NCBI RefSeq assembly: GCF_047160095.1
Contig: NZ_AP038785.1
Coordinates: 310,001 to 374,000, forward strand
DNA: 64,000 nucleotides
Direction of reading: 5' to 3'
Source: Rodentibacter abscessus
Lineage (GTDB): Bacteria > Pseudomonadota > Gammaproteobacteria > Enterobacterales > Pasteurellaceae
Shown: positions 26,457 to 34,482 of the stretch, one piece after another
Position numbering within the stretch: the first letter of the stretch is position 1
Layout of the letters: every line of letters starts with the position of its first letter
Notes under the pieces: model-generated
What the model was told of the DNA's origin: nothing
The model's input: only the letters and a program-made list of their open reading frames with translations
Database searches by the model: none
Position numbers and translations under genes: made by a program

Positions 26457-27512
26457 ATGAGTAGTAATAATGATTTTTTAGTATTAAAAAATATCACCAA
26501 AGCCTTCGGCAAAGCAGTAGTGATCGATAATTTAGATTTAACCATTAAACGTGGCACTATGGTCACTTTGCTTGGGCCGTCAGGCTGTGGGAAAACAACG
26601 GTTCTGCGTTTGGTTGCGGGGTTAGAAAACCCGACAACCGGTCAAATTTTTATTGACGGCGAAGATGTCACAAAATCCTCTATTCAAAACCGTGATATTT
26701 GTATTGTATTCCAATCCTACGCACTATTTCCGCATATGAGTATCGGGGATAATGTCGGCTACGGTTTGAAAATGCAAGGTGTCGGCAAAGAAGAACGACA
26801 ACAAAGAGTGAAAGAGGCGTTAGAGTTGGTGGATTTAGCAGGTTTTGAAGATCGCTTTGTGGATCAAATTTCCGGAGGGCAACAACAACGAGTGGCATTG
26901 GCACGTGCATTGGTGTTGAAACCGAAGGTTCTCTTATTTGATGAACCCTTAAGTAATTTGGATGCAAATCTTCGCCGTTCAATGCGGGAAAAAATTCGCG
27001 AATTGCAACAACGGTTGGGTATTACGTCTTTATACGTTACTCACGATCAAACCGAAGCCTTTGCCGTATCAGACGAAGTTATCGTAATGCACAAAGGTAA
27101 GATTATGCAAAAAGCGCCGGCAAAAGAACTTTATCTTCGTCCTAATTCTCTATTTTTGGCAAATTTTATGGGCGAATCCAGTATTTTTGATGGAAAATTG
27201 CAAAATGGTGTCGTGGATATTAACGGTTATCAATTTCCACTCTCTAATGCGGAACAATTCAATTTGGCGGACGGAGAGTGCTTGGTAGGAATTCGCCCCG
27301 AGGCCGTTTTCCTAGCCTCCGAAGGCGCAGAAGTGCAACGTTGTGATATAAAAAGTGCGGTTTATATGGGCAATCATTGGGAAGTGGTAGCGAGGTGGGC
27401 AGATAAAGATTTGCTCATCAACTGCAAGCCGGAAGATTTTAATGCGAATCTCAAACAAGCCTATGTGAATCTGTCGGAACAGGGGATTTTTTTGTTGAAA
27501 AAAGAAGAGTGA
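26457..27512 (+). CDS. afuC: AfuC-type ABC transporter ATPase
   Basis: 351-residue ATPase of the CUT1/Fbp-like group. Walker A GPSGCGKTTVLR (about residues 40-51), Q-loop VFQSYALFPHMS, signature ISGGQQQRVALARAL (about 138-152), Walker B VLLFDEPLSNLDANLRR, H-loop VTHDQTEAFA. The C-terminal about 110 residues form the TOBE-like domain (VGIRPEAVFLAS). Completes the operon afuA-afuA-afuB-afuC. Substrate specificity rests with the binding proteins; sugar phosphate is favoured over iron, by inference. Confidence 0.9.
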   Translation: MSSNNDFLVLKNITKAFGKAVVIDNLDLTIKRGTMVTLLGPSGCGKTTVLRLVAGLENPTTGQIFIDGEDVTKSSIQNRDICIVFQSYALFPHMSIGDNVGYGLKMQGVGKEERQQRVKEALELVDLAGFEDRFVDQISGGQQQRVALARALVLKPKVLLFDEPLSNLDANLRRSMREKIRELQQRLGITSLYVTHDQTEAFAVSDEVIVMHKGKIMQKAPAKELYLRPNSLFLANFMGESSIFDGKLQNGVVDINGYQFPLSNAEQFNLADGECLVGIRPEAVFLASEGAEVQRCDIKSAVYMGNHWEVVARWADKDLLINCKPEDFNANLKQAYVNLSEQGIFLLKKEE

Positions 27513-27702
27513 AAATATTAGTCAGAGGTTGTATCAGAACAGCGGTAGGAAGGTTATACTCATTTGAAAGTCTATTTAACTGCCGCAAGATCGGAATAAT
27601 ACGATATTATGTGTCAGTTGCACAAAACAGAGTAGGGTGTGTTAGCCAAAGGCGTAACGCACCGCTAAACCCAAGTTTGGTGCGTTACGGCTTCGCCTAA
27701 CG

Positions 27703-27876
27703 TCACCCTTGTATATTAAAACTCTGATAAACTCGCAACAAACAACACAATGTTATCCACAGCTTGGTGCACCCTAGAGTAAAAACTCGTTTCGTAGCGT
27801 AGGCGTGGATAACCATCATCAGGAAAACCGAACAGTTGACTATGTTGAACTTCAAACCCGAATACAAGGCAGGTTA
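27703..27876 (+). ncRNA. Candidate IS110 bridge RNA region (5' non-coding end)
   Basis: About 170 bases lie between the last repeat-family sequence and the recombinase start. They can fold: GTTATCCAC (27752-27760) pairs with GTGGATAAC (27805-27813), and GAGT/ACTC (27777-27788) makes a small inner hairpin. In IS110-group elements the 5' non-coding end encodes a bridge RNA with target- and donor-binding loops. I infer the same here from position, length and foldability only; the loops cannot be assigned by eye. Confidence 0.35.
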
Positions 27877-28848
27877 ATGATGAACACTATCCCTCTTTAT
27901 TGTGGCATTGATGTGGCTAAAAAATCCCTTGTCATTGGACTTTCCAATCACAAGAAAACCAAAACGGAAACCAATAATCCCAAAGGCATTGCCCATTTAT
28001 TAGATTATCTGAGCCGTTTTGATATTGCATTGGTGACACTTGAAGCAACCGGTGGTCTAGAAATCCCCGTGGCTAAAGCCCTCGCGCGAGCAGGTTATCG
28101 GGTATTGGTCGCCAATCCGCAAAAAGCCGCACAATATGCCCGTTCGCAAAGTACGGCGAAAACCGATACCAAGGATGCGATTAACCTCGCTTTTTACGGT
28201 CAAAACCTTGATATCAAAGGCGAAGCGGAGAAATTACTTTACACCCCGCTCACCGAAGCGGAAGAACGGCTTGAAGCCCTTGTGGTACGCCGCCGTCAGC
28301 TTGTCGATATGCGGGTTGCGGAATTGAATCGCTTACAGCAAAGCCACGAAACACAGCAGAAAAATATCTCACGACATATTGAAATGTTGGACAAAATGAT
28401 TGCCGAACTCGACCAAGATATTGACGATAATACTCGACATTTTAAGGATAAAGCCGAACTTATCACTGACATCAAAGGCGTAGGCAAAAACTGTGTAGCC
28501 GTCTTGATGTCCCAATTGCCCTAGCTTGGTAAATTGTCCTCAAAACGCATTGCCTCGCTCGTTGGCGTGATACCTCATGTCAGAGAAAGCGGACAATGGA
28601 AAGGCAAATCCTTTTGCCAAGGAGGTCGTGCGATAGTACGCAATGCCTTATATATGGCGGCGTTATCCGCCGTACGGCACGAACCCGTATTTAAAGCTTT
28701 TTACAACCGATTGGTTGCACGAGGTAAAGCCAAAAAGTTGGCTCTCACGGCTTGTATGCGTAAGTTGTTGACCATTATGAATGCGTTGGTTAAACGTCAT
28801 GAAAAATGGGATGCGTCTTACCATTTGTCCACTGTTAAGGTGGATTAA
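27877..28848 (+). pseudogene. IS110-family recombinase with an in-frame amber codon
   Basis: Two open stretches in the same frame (27877-28521 and 28525-28848) join across a single TAG at 28522-28524. The N-terminal DEDD RuvC-like domain shows GIDVAKKSL (D), LEATGGLE (E) and TAKTDTKDA (D,D). After the stop comes the C-terminal domain GGRAIVRNALYMAALSAVRHEPV with the conserved small-residue pattern and ACMRKLLTIMNALVKRH. Relatives read LPELGKL where this reads LP-stop-LGKL, so one GAG-to-TAG change explains it. Total would be 323 residues, near normal. Start at the first of two adjacent ATGs. Confidence 0.85.
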
Positions 28849-28970
28849 ACAAGGTCTAATTTTTTATGTTAGACACAGTTGCTACAAAATCGTTATTTAA
28901 CAATATTTGATAATACCGGAATAATAAAAAAGTGCGGTCAATTTGATCTGACCCCAAAAAGTTAGACCAT

Positions 28971-29780
28971 TTAACACATGGTTTGAGTTCGATATTGTAT
29001 CGGGCTCAAGCCGTTTAATTTTAATTGTATTCGTTCCTCATTGTAATACCGTATATACTCCCTCACCGCTTGTGCAACCTCCTCGGCATTGTCAAAATGC
29101 TTACCATAGATACATTCCGTTTTCATCCGCCCGAAAAAGCTCTCCATCATCGCATTATCTAGGCAGTTTCCCTTTCTTGACATACTCTGCACTATGCCGT
29201 TTTCTTGTAAGATGCGTTGATACGCACACATTTGATATTGCCAACCTTGGTCCGAATGCAGTATCGGCTTCGCCTCTTTGGGTAATTTTTCGACCGCTTG
29301 TTGCAACATTACTTTCACTTGTTGCCAATTCGGGCTTCGACTGATAGCAACGCTGATGATTTCCGAGTTGAAGCAGTCTAAAATCGGTGAGACGTAACAT
29401 TTACTGCCGTCTTTGGCTTTGATTTCCGTGATGTCGGTAAGCCATTTTTCGTTTGGTCGGGTTGTGGTGAAATCCCGTTGTAAGCGGTTTGGGGCGATGT
29501 TTCCGATTTCACCGCGATAGGCGGCGTACTTTCTCGCTTTTTTGCCCTTCACCTGTAGCCCCATTTGTTGGATTAAGTGTTGTACCCGTTTGTGATTAAC
29601 GCCTTTCAATAACGCACTTACTCGGCGATAACCATACGCCGGATTTTCTGCTTTAATCCGCCTGATTTCCGCTTTAAGTGCGGTATTTTTATCCGCCTTC
29701 GGCTTTAAATGATAGAAAAACACACTACGAGACAAATTTGCCAATGAAAGCAAGATGTTAAGCGGAAACGTCCCTCTCAA
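28971..29780 (-). CDS. IS3-family transposase OrfB (DDE integrase domain)
   Basis: About 269 residues as read from the TTG at 29780; more likely made as the C-terminal part of an OrfAB fusion by -1 frameshifting. The rve integrase core has the catalytic triad D (WLTDITEIKAKDG), D (LHSDQGWQYQ) and E (NCLDNAMMESFFGRMKTE), and an upstream HTH_21 region (RRIKAENPAYGYRRVSALLK). It looks intact. The protein ends just inside the left inverted repeat. Confidence 0.88.
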   Translation of the reverse strand: MRGTFPLNILLSLANLSRSVFFYHLKPKADKNTALKAEIRRIKAENPAYGYRRVSALLKGVNHKRVQHLIQQMGLQVKGKKARKYAAYRGEIGNIAPNRLQRDFTTTRPNEKWLTDITEIKAKDGSKCYVSPILDCFNSEIISVAISRSPNWQQVKVMLQQAVEKLPKEAKPILHSDQGWQYQMCAYQRILQENGIVQSMSRKGNCLDNAMMESFFGRMKTECIYGKHFDNAEEVAQAVREYIRYYNEERIQLKLNGLSPIQYRTQTMC

Positions 29781-30304
29781 TCTTTGGATAATCGCCGCCG
29801 TTCGGCTTCTTCCTCCCGTATCACTTCGTCCAACTTTTTTAGAAATGCCACCTCCGCTTCAAGCTCCAAAATCCTTAACCGTAAGCGGTCTTCTTCGGTC
29901 TTCGGCGGCGGTGGCATTTTGGCGTATTTTGGTTTTTTCGGGGACATTGTCGGTCTTCCTTTCGGTTTGGGGTGTAAACCGTTTATACCGTCTTTTTCAA
30001 AGGCTTTCAACCATTGGCTGATAAGACCTGAATTACTTATGCCGAAATGGATTGTCGCTTGCCTTGCAGAGAAATCCCCTTTTTGAACGGCAAGGATGAC
30101 TTGATATTTAAATTCAGCGGAATAAATGCGTTTGCCGGGCAATAGGGCAAGCCCTGCATTGCCTGAATGTTGATATTGGGTAATCCAACGTCTTAAGGTG
30201 GTGTCGGAAAGTTGAAATTGTTTTTTTGTAAGTGAAACATCTAAGTGATTTTTAAGATAAAAATCGATGGCTTGTTGTTTGAATGTTTGATTGTATTTGG
30301 TCAT
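29777..30304 (-). CDS. IS3-family OrfA (helix-turn-helix, leucine zipper)
   Basis: 175 residues: two helix-turn-helix units (about residues 5-50, FKQQAIDFYLKNHLDVSLTKKQF, and 60-105, YQVILAVQKGDFSARQATIHFGIS) and a C-terminal coiled coil (LRLRILELEAEVAFLKKLDEVIRE). Within the coiled coil, CTA AAA AAG TTG offers the slippery heptamer AAAAAAG (29834-29840 on the complement). A -1 shift there stays open into OrfB (KKVGRSDTGGRS... then RLRGTF), so the transposase is probably the fusion. Confidence 0.85.
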   Translation of the reverse strand: MTKYNQTFKQQAIDFYLKNHLDVSLTKKQFQLSDTTLRRWITQYQHSGNAGLALLPGKRIYSAEFKYQVILAVQKGDFSARQATIHFGISNSGLISQWLKAFEKDGINGLHPKPKGRPTMSPKKPKYAKMPPPPKTEEDRLRLRILELEAEVAFLKKLDEVIREEEAERRRLSKD

Positions 30305-30381
30305 AAAATCTGCCCCTGACTAAGTTGGTTTATTTTGTCCAACTTTTGGGGGGCAGATCAAAATCAACCGCACTTTTTCCG

Positions 30382-32505
30382 TTAAAGATGTTTCACTCGG
30401 CGTTTTACTTCTTCTTGTTTACCCGCATTAAACGGTCGGGCATCAGGGCTGCCTAGGTAGCCGCACACGCGGCGGGTAACGGAAACTTTAGTACTATCGT
30501 GATTGCCGCATTTCGGGCAAACGAAGCCTTTGCTGGTGCATTCAAACTCGCCGGTAAAACCACATTCGTAGCATTCGTCAATAGGCGTATTCGTTCCGTA
30601 ATAAGGCACGCGATCATAACTATAATCCCACACGTCTTCGAGTGCTTTCAAGTTGTGTTGAATGTTCGGGTATTCCCCATAGCAAATAAAGCCGCCGCTT
30701 GCCAGTGGAGGGTAGGCCATTTCAAAATCGAGTTTATCGTAAGGATTTACTTTCTTTTCTACATCTAAGTGATAACTATTGGTGTAGTAGCCTTTGTCCG
30801 TTACGCCCTCAATAATACCGAATTGTTTCGTATCAAGGCGGCAGAAGCGGTCGCATAGATTTTCACTCGGGGTTGAGTATAGGCTAAAGGCATAGCCGGT
30901 TTCTTTTTGCCATTGTTTTACGGCAGAATTTAAATGGCGAACAATCTCAATGCCTTTTTCCCGTAATTGTTCATCATCAAAAATATGTCCTTGATTGTAG
31001 AGAGCATTAACGGTCTCGTGAATGCCGATATAACCAAGGGAAATTGAGGCACGTCCGTTTTTGAAAATTTGTGCCACATTATCGTTGGCGTTCAAACGCA
31101 CACCGCATGCCCCTTCCATATAAAGAATAGGTGCTACACGGGCTTTGGTGTTTTCAAGACGGGCAATACGTGTCATTAAGGCTTTTTTCGCAATAGCAAG
31201 GCGTTCATCCAAAGTGCGGTAAAATTCCGCTTCGTTTTTAGATTCTAATGCAATGCGGGGGAGGTTCAAGCTCACAACGCCCAGATTATTGCGTCCATCG
31301 TGAATTTCTTCACCTTGTTCTTCATAAGCCCCTAAGAAACTTCGACAACCCATCGGTGCTTTGAAAGAACCTGTCACTTTCACAACTTGATCATAATTGA
31401 GAATATCTGGATACATTCGTTTAGAGGCGCATTCCAATGCAAGTTGTTTAATGTCGTAATTCGGATCGCCTTGTGTTTGGTTCAGCCCTTTTTTAATGGT
31501 GAATACAAGTTTTGGGAAAACCGGTGTTTTGTGATTCTTGCCTAAGCCACGGATACGGTTTTTTAAAATAGACTGTTGAATGAGTCTTGCCTGCCAGCTT
31601 GTGCCAAGACCAAAACCAAAGGTTACAAAAGGTGTTTGACCGTTGGAAGTATGAAGTGTATTGACTTCATATTCTAAGGATTGGAAAGCATCAAAACATT
31701 CTTTTTCAATCAATGCCTTGGCGTAGCCTTCTGCATCTGCTATCTTCCATTCTTGCGCATTTTTTAAATGCTTTTCATAGCTTATTTGCACATAAGGGGC
31801 AAGTACCTCATCGATACGATTAATTGTTGTGCCGCCGTAAATATGGCTGGCGACTTGTGCAATAATTTGTGCCGTAACAGCGGTTGCCGTACCGATTGAT
31901 TTCGGCGGTTCGATTTCCGCATTGCCCATTTTAAAACCACGTGAGAGCATTCCTTTTAAATCAACCAACATACAGTTGAACATCGGGAAGAAAGGGGCGT
32001 AATCAAGATCGTGATAATGAATTTCACCCTTTTCATGGGCTTCCACAACATCACGTGGCAGAATATGACGCTTGGCATAATGCTTTGCTACGATACCGGC
32101 AAGCAAATCACGCTGAGTGGGTATCACTTTCGCATCTTTGTTGGCGTTTTCGTTGAGCAATTCTATGTTGCTTTGTTCAATCAAACCTTCGATTTCTTTT
32201 GTGAGTTGACTGCGTTTTTCACGTGCTAAATCACGATCATGACGATATTCAATATAGGCGCGCGCAATTTGAGGGTAGCGACTCGCCATTAATTTATCTT
32301 CAACGATTTTTTGAATTTGATTGATGTCTATTTCTTGTTGATGGCGGGTAAAAATCTCGTTTCCTACCTCTTGCCCGATTTGATGACAATAAAATTCATC
32401 ATGAATATTGACCGCACTTGCCGCTTTTTTAACAGCCTGAATAATGCGTTGAATTTCAAAATCAGCACGTGAGTCATCACGTTTGATGACTTGGAAATTG
32501 TTCAT
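30382..32505 (-). CDS. nrdD: Anaerobic ribonucleoside-triphosphate reductase
   Basis: 707-residue class III reductase making deoxynucleotides without oxygen. N-terminal ATP-cone (VIKRDDSRADFEIQRI, about residues 5-20), glycyl-radical core, a C-terminal zinc site CYECGFTGEFEC...CPKCGNHD (about 644-668) and the radical glycine in RRVCGYLGSPDARPF (about 678-692). Start at 32505 (MNNFQV) gives the standard length; the longer reading adds unrelated residues. Upstream are NrdR boxes and an FNR-like site. Its activase NrdG is at 48701-49171, not adjacent. Confidence 0.96.
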   Translation of the reverse strand: MNNFQVIKRDDSRADFEIQRIIQAVKKAASAVNIHDEFYCHQIGQEVGNEIFTRHQQEIDINQIQKIVEDKLMASRYPQIARAYIEYRHDRDLAREKRSQLTKEIEGLIEQSNIELLNENANKDAKVIPTQRDLLAGIVAKHYAKRHILPRDVVEAHEKGEIHYHDLDYAPFFPMFNCMLVDLKGMLSRGFKMGNAEIEPPKSIGTATAVTAQIIAQVASHIYGGTTINRIDEVLAPYVQISYEKHLKNAQEWKIADAEGYAKALIEKECFDAFQSLEYEVNTLHTSNGQTPFVTFGFGLGTSWQARLIQQSILKNRIRGLGKNHKTPVFPKLVFTIKKGLNQTQGDPNYDIKQLALECASKRMYPDILNYDQVVKVTGSFKAPMGCRSFLGAYEEQGEEIHDGRNNLGVVSLNLPRIALESKNEAEFYRTLDERLAIAKKALMTRIARLENTKARVAPILYMEGACGVRLNANDNVAQIFKNGRASISLGYIGIHETVNALYNQGHIFDDEQLREKGIEIVRHLNSAVKQWQKETGYAFSLYSTPSENLCDRFCRLDTKQFGIIEGVTDKGYYTNSYHLDVEKKVNPYDKLDFEMAYPPLASGGFICYGEYPNIQHNLKALEDVWDYSYDRVPYYGTNTPIDECYECGFTGEFECTSKGFVCPKCGNHDSTKVSVTRRVCGYLGSPDARPFNAGKQEEVKRRVKHL

Positions 32506-32543
32506 TGTATGCTCCGATATATTGTGTTTCCAAAATTTACGAA

Positions 32544-32591
32544 GCACTATATATAGATCTAAAAAGATAATCAACACACAATATGTAGTGT
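32544..32591 (-). promoter_or_regulatory. Pair of NrdR boxes upstream of nrdD
   Basis: ACACAATATGTAGTGT (32576-32591) fits the NrdR consensus ACACTATATATAGTGT with two or three changes; GCACTATATATAGATC (32544-32559) fits the centre well. The starts are 32 bases apart, about three helical turns, the usual spacing for NrdR tandem boxes. They lie about 40-85 bases before the nrdD start. Confidence 0.75.
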
Positions 32592-32693
32592 TTTTATTGA
32601 ATAATAAGATGAAAAATCATCTGAACGGTTGATTTTACTGGCTATGGTTGATTTTTATTATTGAGAATTAATCTCAAATAAAATGTTATTTAT

Positions 32694-32707
32694 GTGATCT
32701 TGATCAA
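32694..32707. promoter_or_regulatory. FNR-like site upstream of nrdD
   Basis: GTGATCTTGATCAA matches TTGAT-N4-ATCAA at nine of ten defined bases. It lies about 190 bases before the nrdD start and 66 bases after the grpE stop, where anaerobic activation of nrdD by FNR would be expected. Confidence 0.6.
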
Positions 32708-32772
32708 ACTTTGGAAAGGTAAATAAAAAACGGTCGAAAAATCGACCGCACTTTATTCGTTAAATTTTAATA

Positions 32773-33360
32773 TTACGCCGCAACCATCACCATTGCAGGG
32801 CGAATAACGCGACCATTTAGGGTGTAGCCTTTTTGCAAGACGGTCGTGATTTGATTTGATTCGAATCCTTCAGCCGGTTGCATTGAAATGGCTTGGTGTA
32901 AATCCGGATTAAATGCTTCACCTACTGTGCCAACCGCCTCGACACCAAAGCGTCCCACTGTTGAAAGCAATTCTTTTAAGGTGAGTTCGACACCGTCAAA
33001 GAGGGCTTTTATGCTTTCATCTTCGGTATTTGCCGGAGTAGCAAGTGCTCGTTCCAAATTATCAATCGTATTCAAAATATCTTTTGAGAATTTCTCTAAC
33101 GCGAATTTGTGTGCTTTTTCAATATCTTGCTCGGTACGGCGGCGAATATTGTCAATTTCTGCACGGGTACGAAGTAATAAATCTTGCTCTTTTTTCGCGC
33201 TTTCTTCCACTTGTGCTTTCAGTTGTTCTTCTAGTTCTTGCACCCGTGCAATCGCTTCTTCTAAAGGATCTTCCGTTTGCTCCTCTTCTTGTGTCTGCGT
33301 TTGTTGAGTTTCCGGCTCAAGCTCATCGGTGTTTTCAAATTTTTGTTCTTGTTCAGACAT
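32773..33360 (-). CDS. grpE: Nucleotide exchange factor GrpE
   Basis: 195 residues; releases ADP from DnaK. Long N-terminal acidic helix/coiled coil (about residues 28-90, ALARVQELEEQLKAQ-type heptads) then the beta-wing domain with the family signature ending FNPDLHQAISMQPAEG (about 147-162), NQITTVLQKGYTLNGRVIRPAMVMVA. Divergent from nadK, as in other Pasteurellaceae. A sigma-32-like promoter lies upstream. Confidence 0.95.
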   Translation of the reverse strand: MSEQEQKFENTDELEPETQQTQTQEEEQTEDPLEEAIARVQELEEQLKAQVEESAKKEQDLLLRTRAEIDNIRRRTEQDIEKAHKFALEKFSKDILNTIDNLERALATPANTEDESIKALFDGVELTLKELLSTVGRFGVEAVGTVGEAFNPDLHQAISMQPAEGFESNQITTVLQKGYTLNGRVIRPAMVMVAA

Positions 33361-33440
33361 AATAGTTCTCCGTAAATCAAAGTTTCAGCTATTTTAGCAA
33401 GCTTCCTATAAAATTCATACTTTTGATAAGTGCTATGTAA

Positions 33441-33467
33441 TATAATGGCTTAAATATTAAATTCAAG
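33441..33467 (-). promoter_or_regulatory. Candidate heat-shock (sigma-32) promoter of grpE
   Basis: On the minus strand CTTGAA (33467-33462) is followed after 13 bases by CCATTATA (33448-33441), resembling the sigma-32 pattern CTTGAA-N13-15-CCCCATNT with a weaker -10. The -35 overlaps a USS core (CCGCACTTGAA). Confidence 0.4.
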
Positions 33468-33513
33468 TGCGGTCAAAACCAAGAAGATTTTGGCACGATT
33501 TTAAGAGTGAACT

Positions 33514-34404
33514 ATGGAACATTTATATCGTTCTTTTAAAACCATTGGATTAGTGGGAAAGCCCCGCAATGATGTTAATTTGCAGATGCATAAAAATTTG
33601 GCGCAATGGTTACAAGAGCGCGGATATCGCGTGCTAGTAGAAAAAGACGTGGCGGAAAAATTAGCCCTTCCTCAGGAAAGTCTTGCCACATTGGAAGAAA
33701 TCGGTCAGCAGGCACAACTAGCGATTGTTATTGGTGGTGATGGTAATATGCTAGGGAGGGCGAGAATTTTAGCCAAATATAATATTGCCTTGATTGGCAT
33801 TAACCGTGGAAATTTGGGATTTTTAACCGATATTGATCCGAAAAATGCTTATGCACAATTGGAAGCTTGCCTTGAACGCGGAGAATTTTTTGTTGAAGAA
33901 CGTTTTTTATTGGAAGCCAAGATCGAGCGGGAAGGGGATATTATTTCATCAGGCTATGCCGTTAATGAAGCGGTGATTCACCCGGCGAAAATTGCGCATA
34001 TGATTGATTTTCATGTGTATATTAATGACAAGTTTGCTTTTTCACAGCGTTCTGACGGCCTAATTGTTTCTACACCAACAGGTTCTACTGCTTACTCTCT
34101 TTCTGCCGGTGGCCCGATATTAACCCCTAATTTGAATGCTATCGCTCTTGTGCCGATGTTTCCTCATACACTGACATCACGCCCGCTCGTGATAGATGGA
34201 GACAGTAAAATTTCAATTCGTTTTGCAGAGCATAATACTTCCCAATTAGAAGTGGGTTGTGATAGCCAAATTGCTTTGGATTTTACACCGGACGATATTG
34301 TGCATATTGAAAAAAGTATGCATAAATTACGTTTACTACACCTTAAAACCTATAATTATTATAATGTGTTGAGTACAAAATTAGGCTGGTTGAAAAATTT
34401 TTAA
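33514..34404 (+). CDS. nadK: NAD kinase
   Basis: 296 residues; makes NADP from NAD and ATP. GGDG motif IGGDGNMLGRARI (about residues 73-85), the NEAVIHPAKIAHM region (about 151-163) with the conserved NE/D pair, and STPTGSTAYSLSAGGPIL (about 182-199). Length is the usual one. Divergent from grpE and followed by recN, a conserved gamma-proteobacterial arrangement. Confidence 0.96.
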   Translation: MEHLYRSFKTIGLVGKPRNDVNLQMHKNLAQWLQERGYRVLVEKDVAEKLALPQESLATLEEIGQQAQLAIVIGGDGNMLGRARILAKYNIALIGINRGNLGFLTDIDPKNAYAQLEACLERGEFFVEERFLLEAKIEREGDIISSGYAVNEAVIHPAKIAHMIDFHVYINDKFAFSQRSDGLIVSTPTGSTAYSLSAGGPILTPNLNAIALVPMFPHTLTSRPLVIDGDSKISIRFAEHNTSQLEVGCDSQIALDFTPDDIVHIEKSMHKLRLLHLKTYNYYNVLSTKLGWLKNF

Positions 34405-34425
34405 GCAAAATCTCAAAAAAATCTT

Positions 34426-34445
34426 TACTGTATATTAAATCAGTA
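34426..34445 (+). promoter_or_regulatory. LexA (SOS) box upstream of recN
   Basis: TACTGTATATTAAATCAGTA fits the LexA consensus TACTGTATATATATACAGTA closely. It starts 57 bases before the recN ATG. A further half-like TATACAGTGA at about 34460-34469 may be a degenerate second site; E. coli recN carries more than one. Confidence 0.85.
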
Positions 34446-34482
34446 TTAATATGACAAATATACAGTGATTAGGGATTCAGCT

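Larger units (their letters stand above)
27594..28926. mobile_element. Composite: IS110-family element inside a short inverted-repeat element, flanked by 8-bp duplication
   Basis: GAATAATA occurs exactly at 27594-27601 and 28919-28926. Just inside are the ends CGATATTATGTGTCAGTTGC (27602) and ATAATACCG (ending 28918), the outer ends of the repeat family at 45506, 47127 and 59459. The left about 100 bases are a recognisable half of that repeat (palindromes around GGTGCGTTACGGC); the right half is reduced to the outermost few bases. In between lies an IS110-type recombinase gene. This suggests an old short element whose interior was interrupted by the IS. Confidence 0.65.
28944..30360 (-). mobile_element. 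IS3-family (IS150-type) insertion sequence
   Basis: 1417 bp between imperfect inverted ends TGATCTGACCCCAAAAAGTT (left) and TGATCTGCCCCCCAAAAGTT (right, read inward). It contains overlapping orfA and orfB on the minus strand. The flanks are AAAAAGTGCGGTCAATT on the left and AAATCAACCGCACTTTTT on the right, the two halves of an inverted USS pair. I cannot fix a clear 3-bp target duplication. Confidence 0.85.

Noticed and set aside
27509..27700. Small open frame after afuC
   Set aside because: It runs through the left half of the repeat element, has no ribosome site of quality and no recognisable protein features; translation of palindromes explains it.
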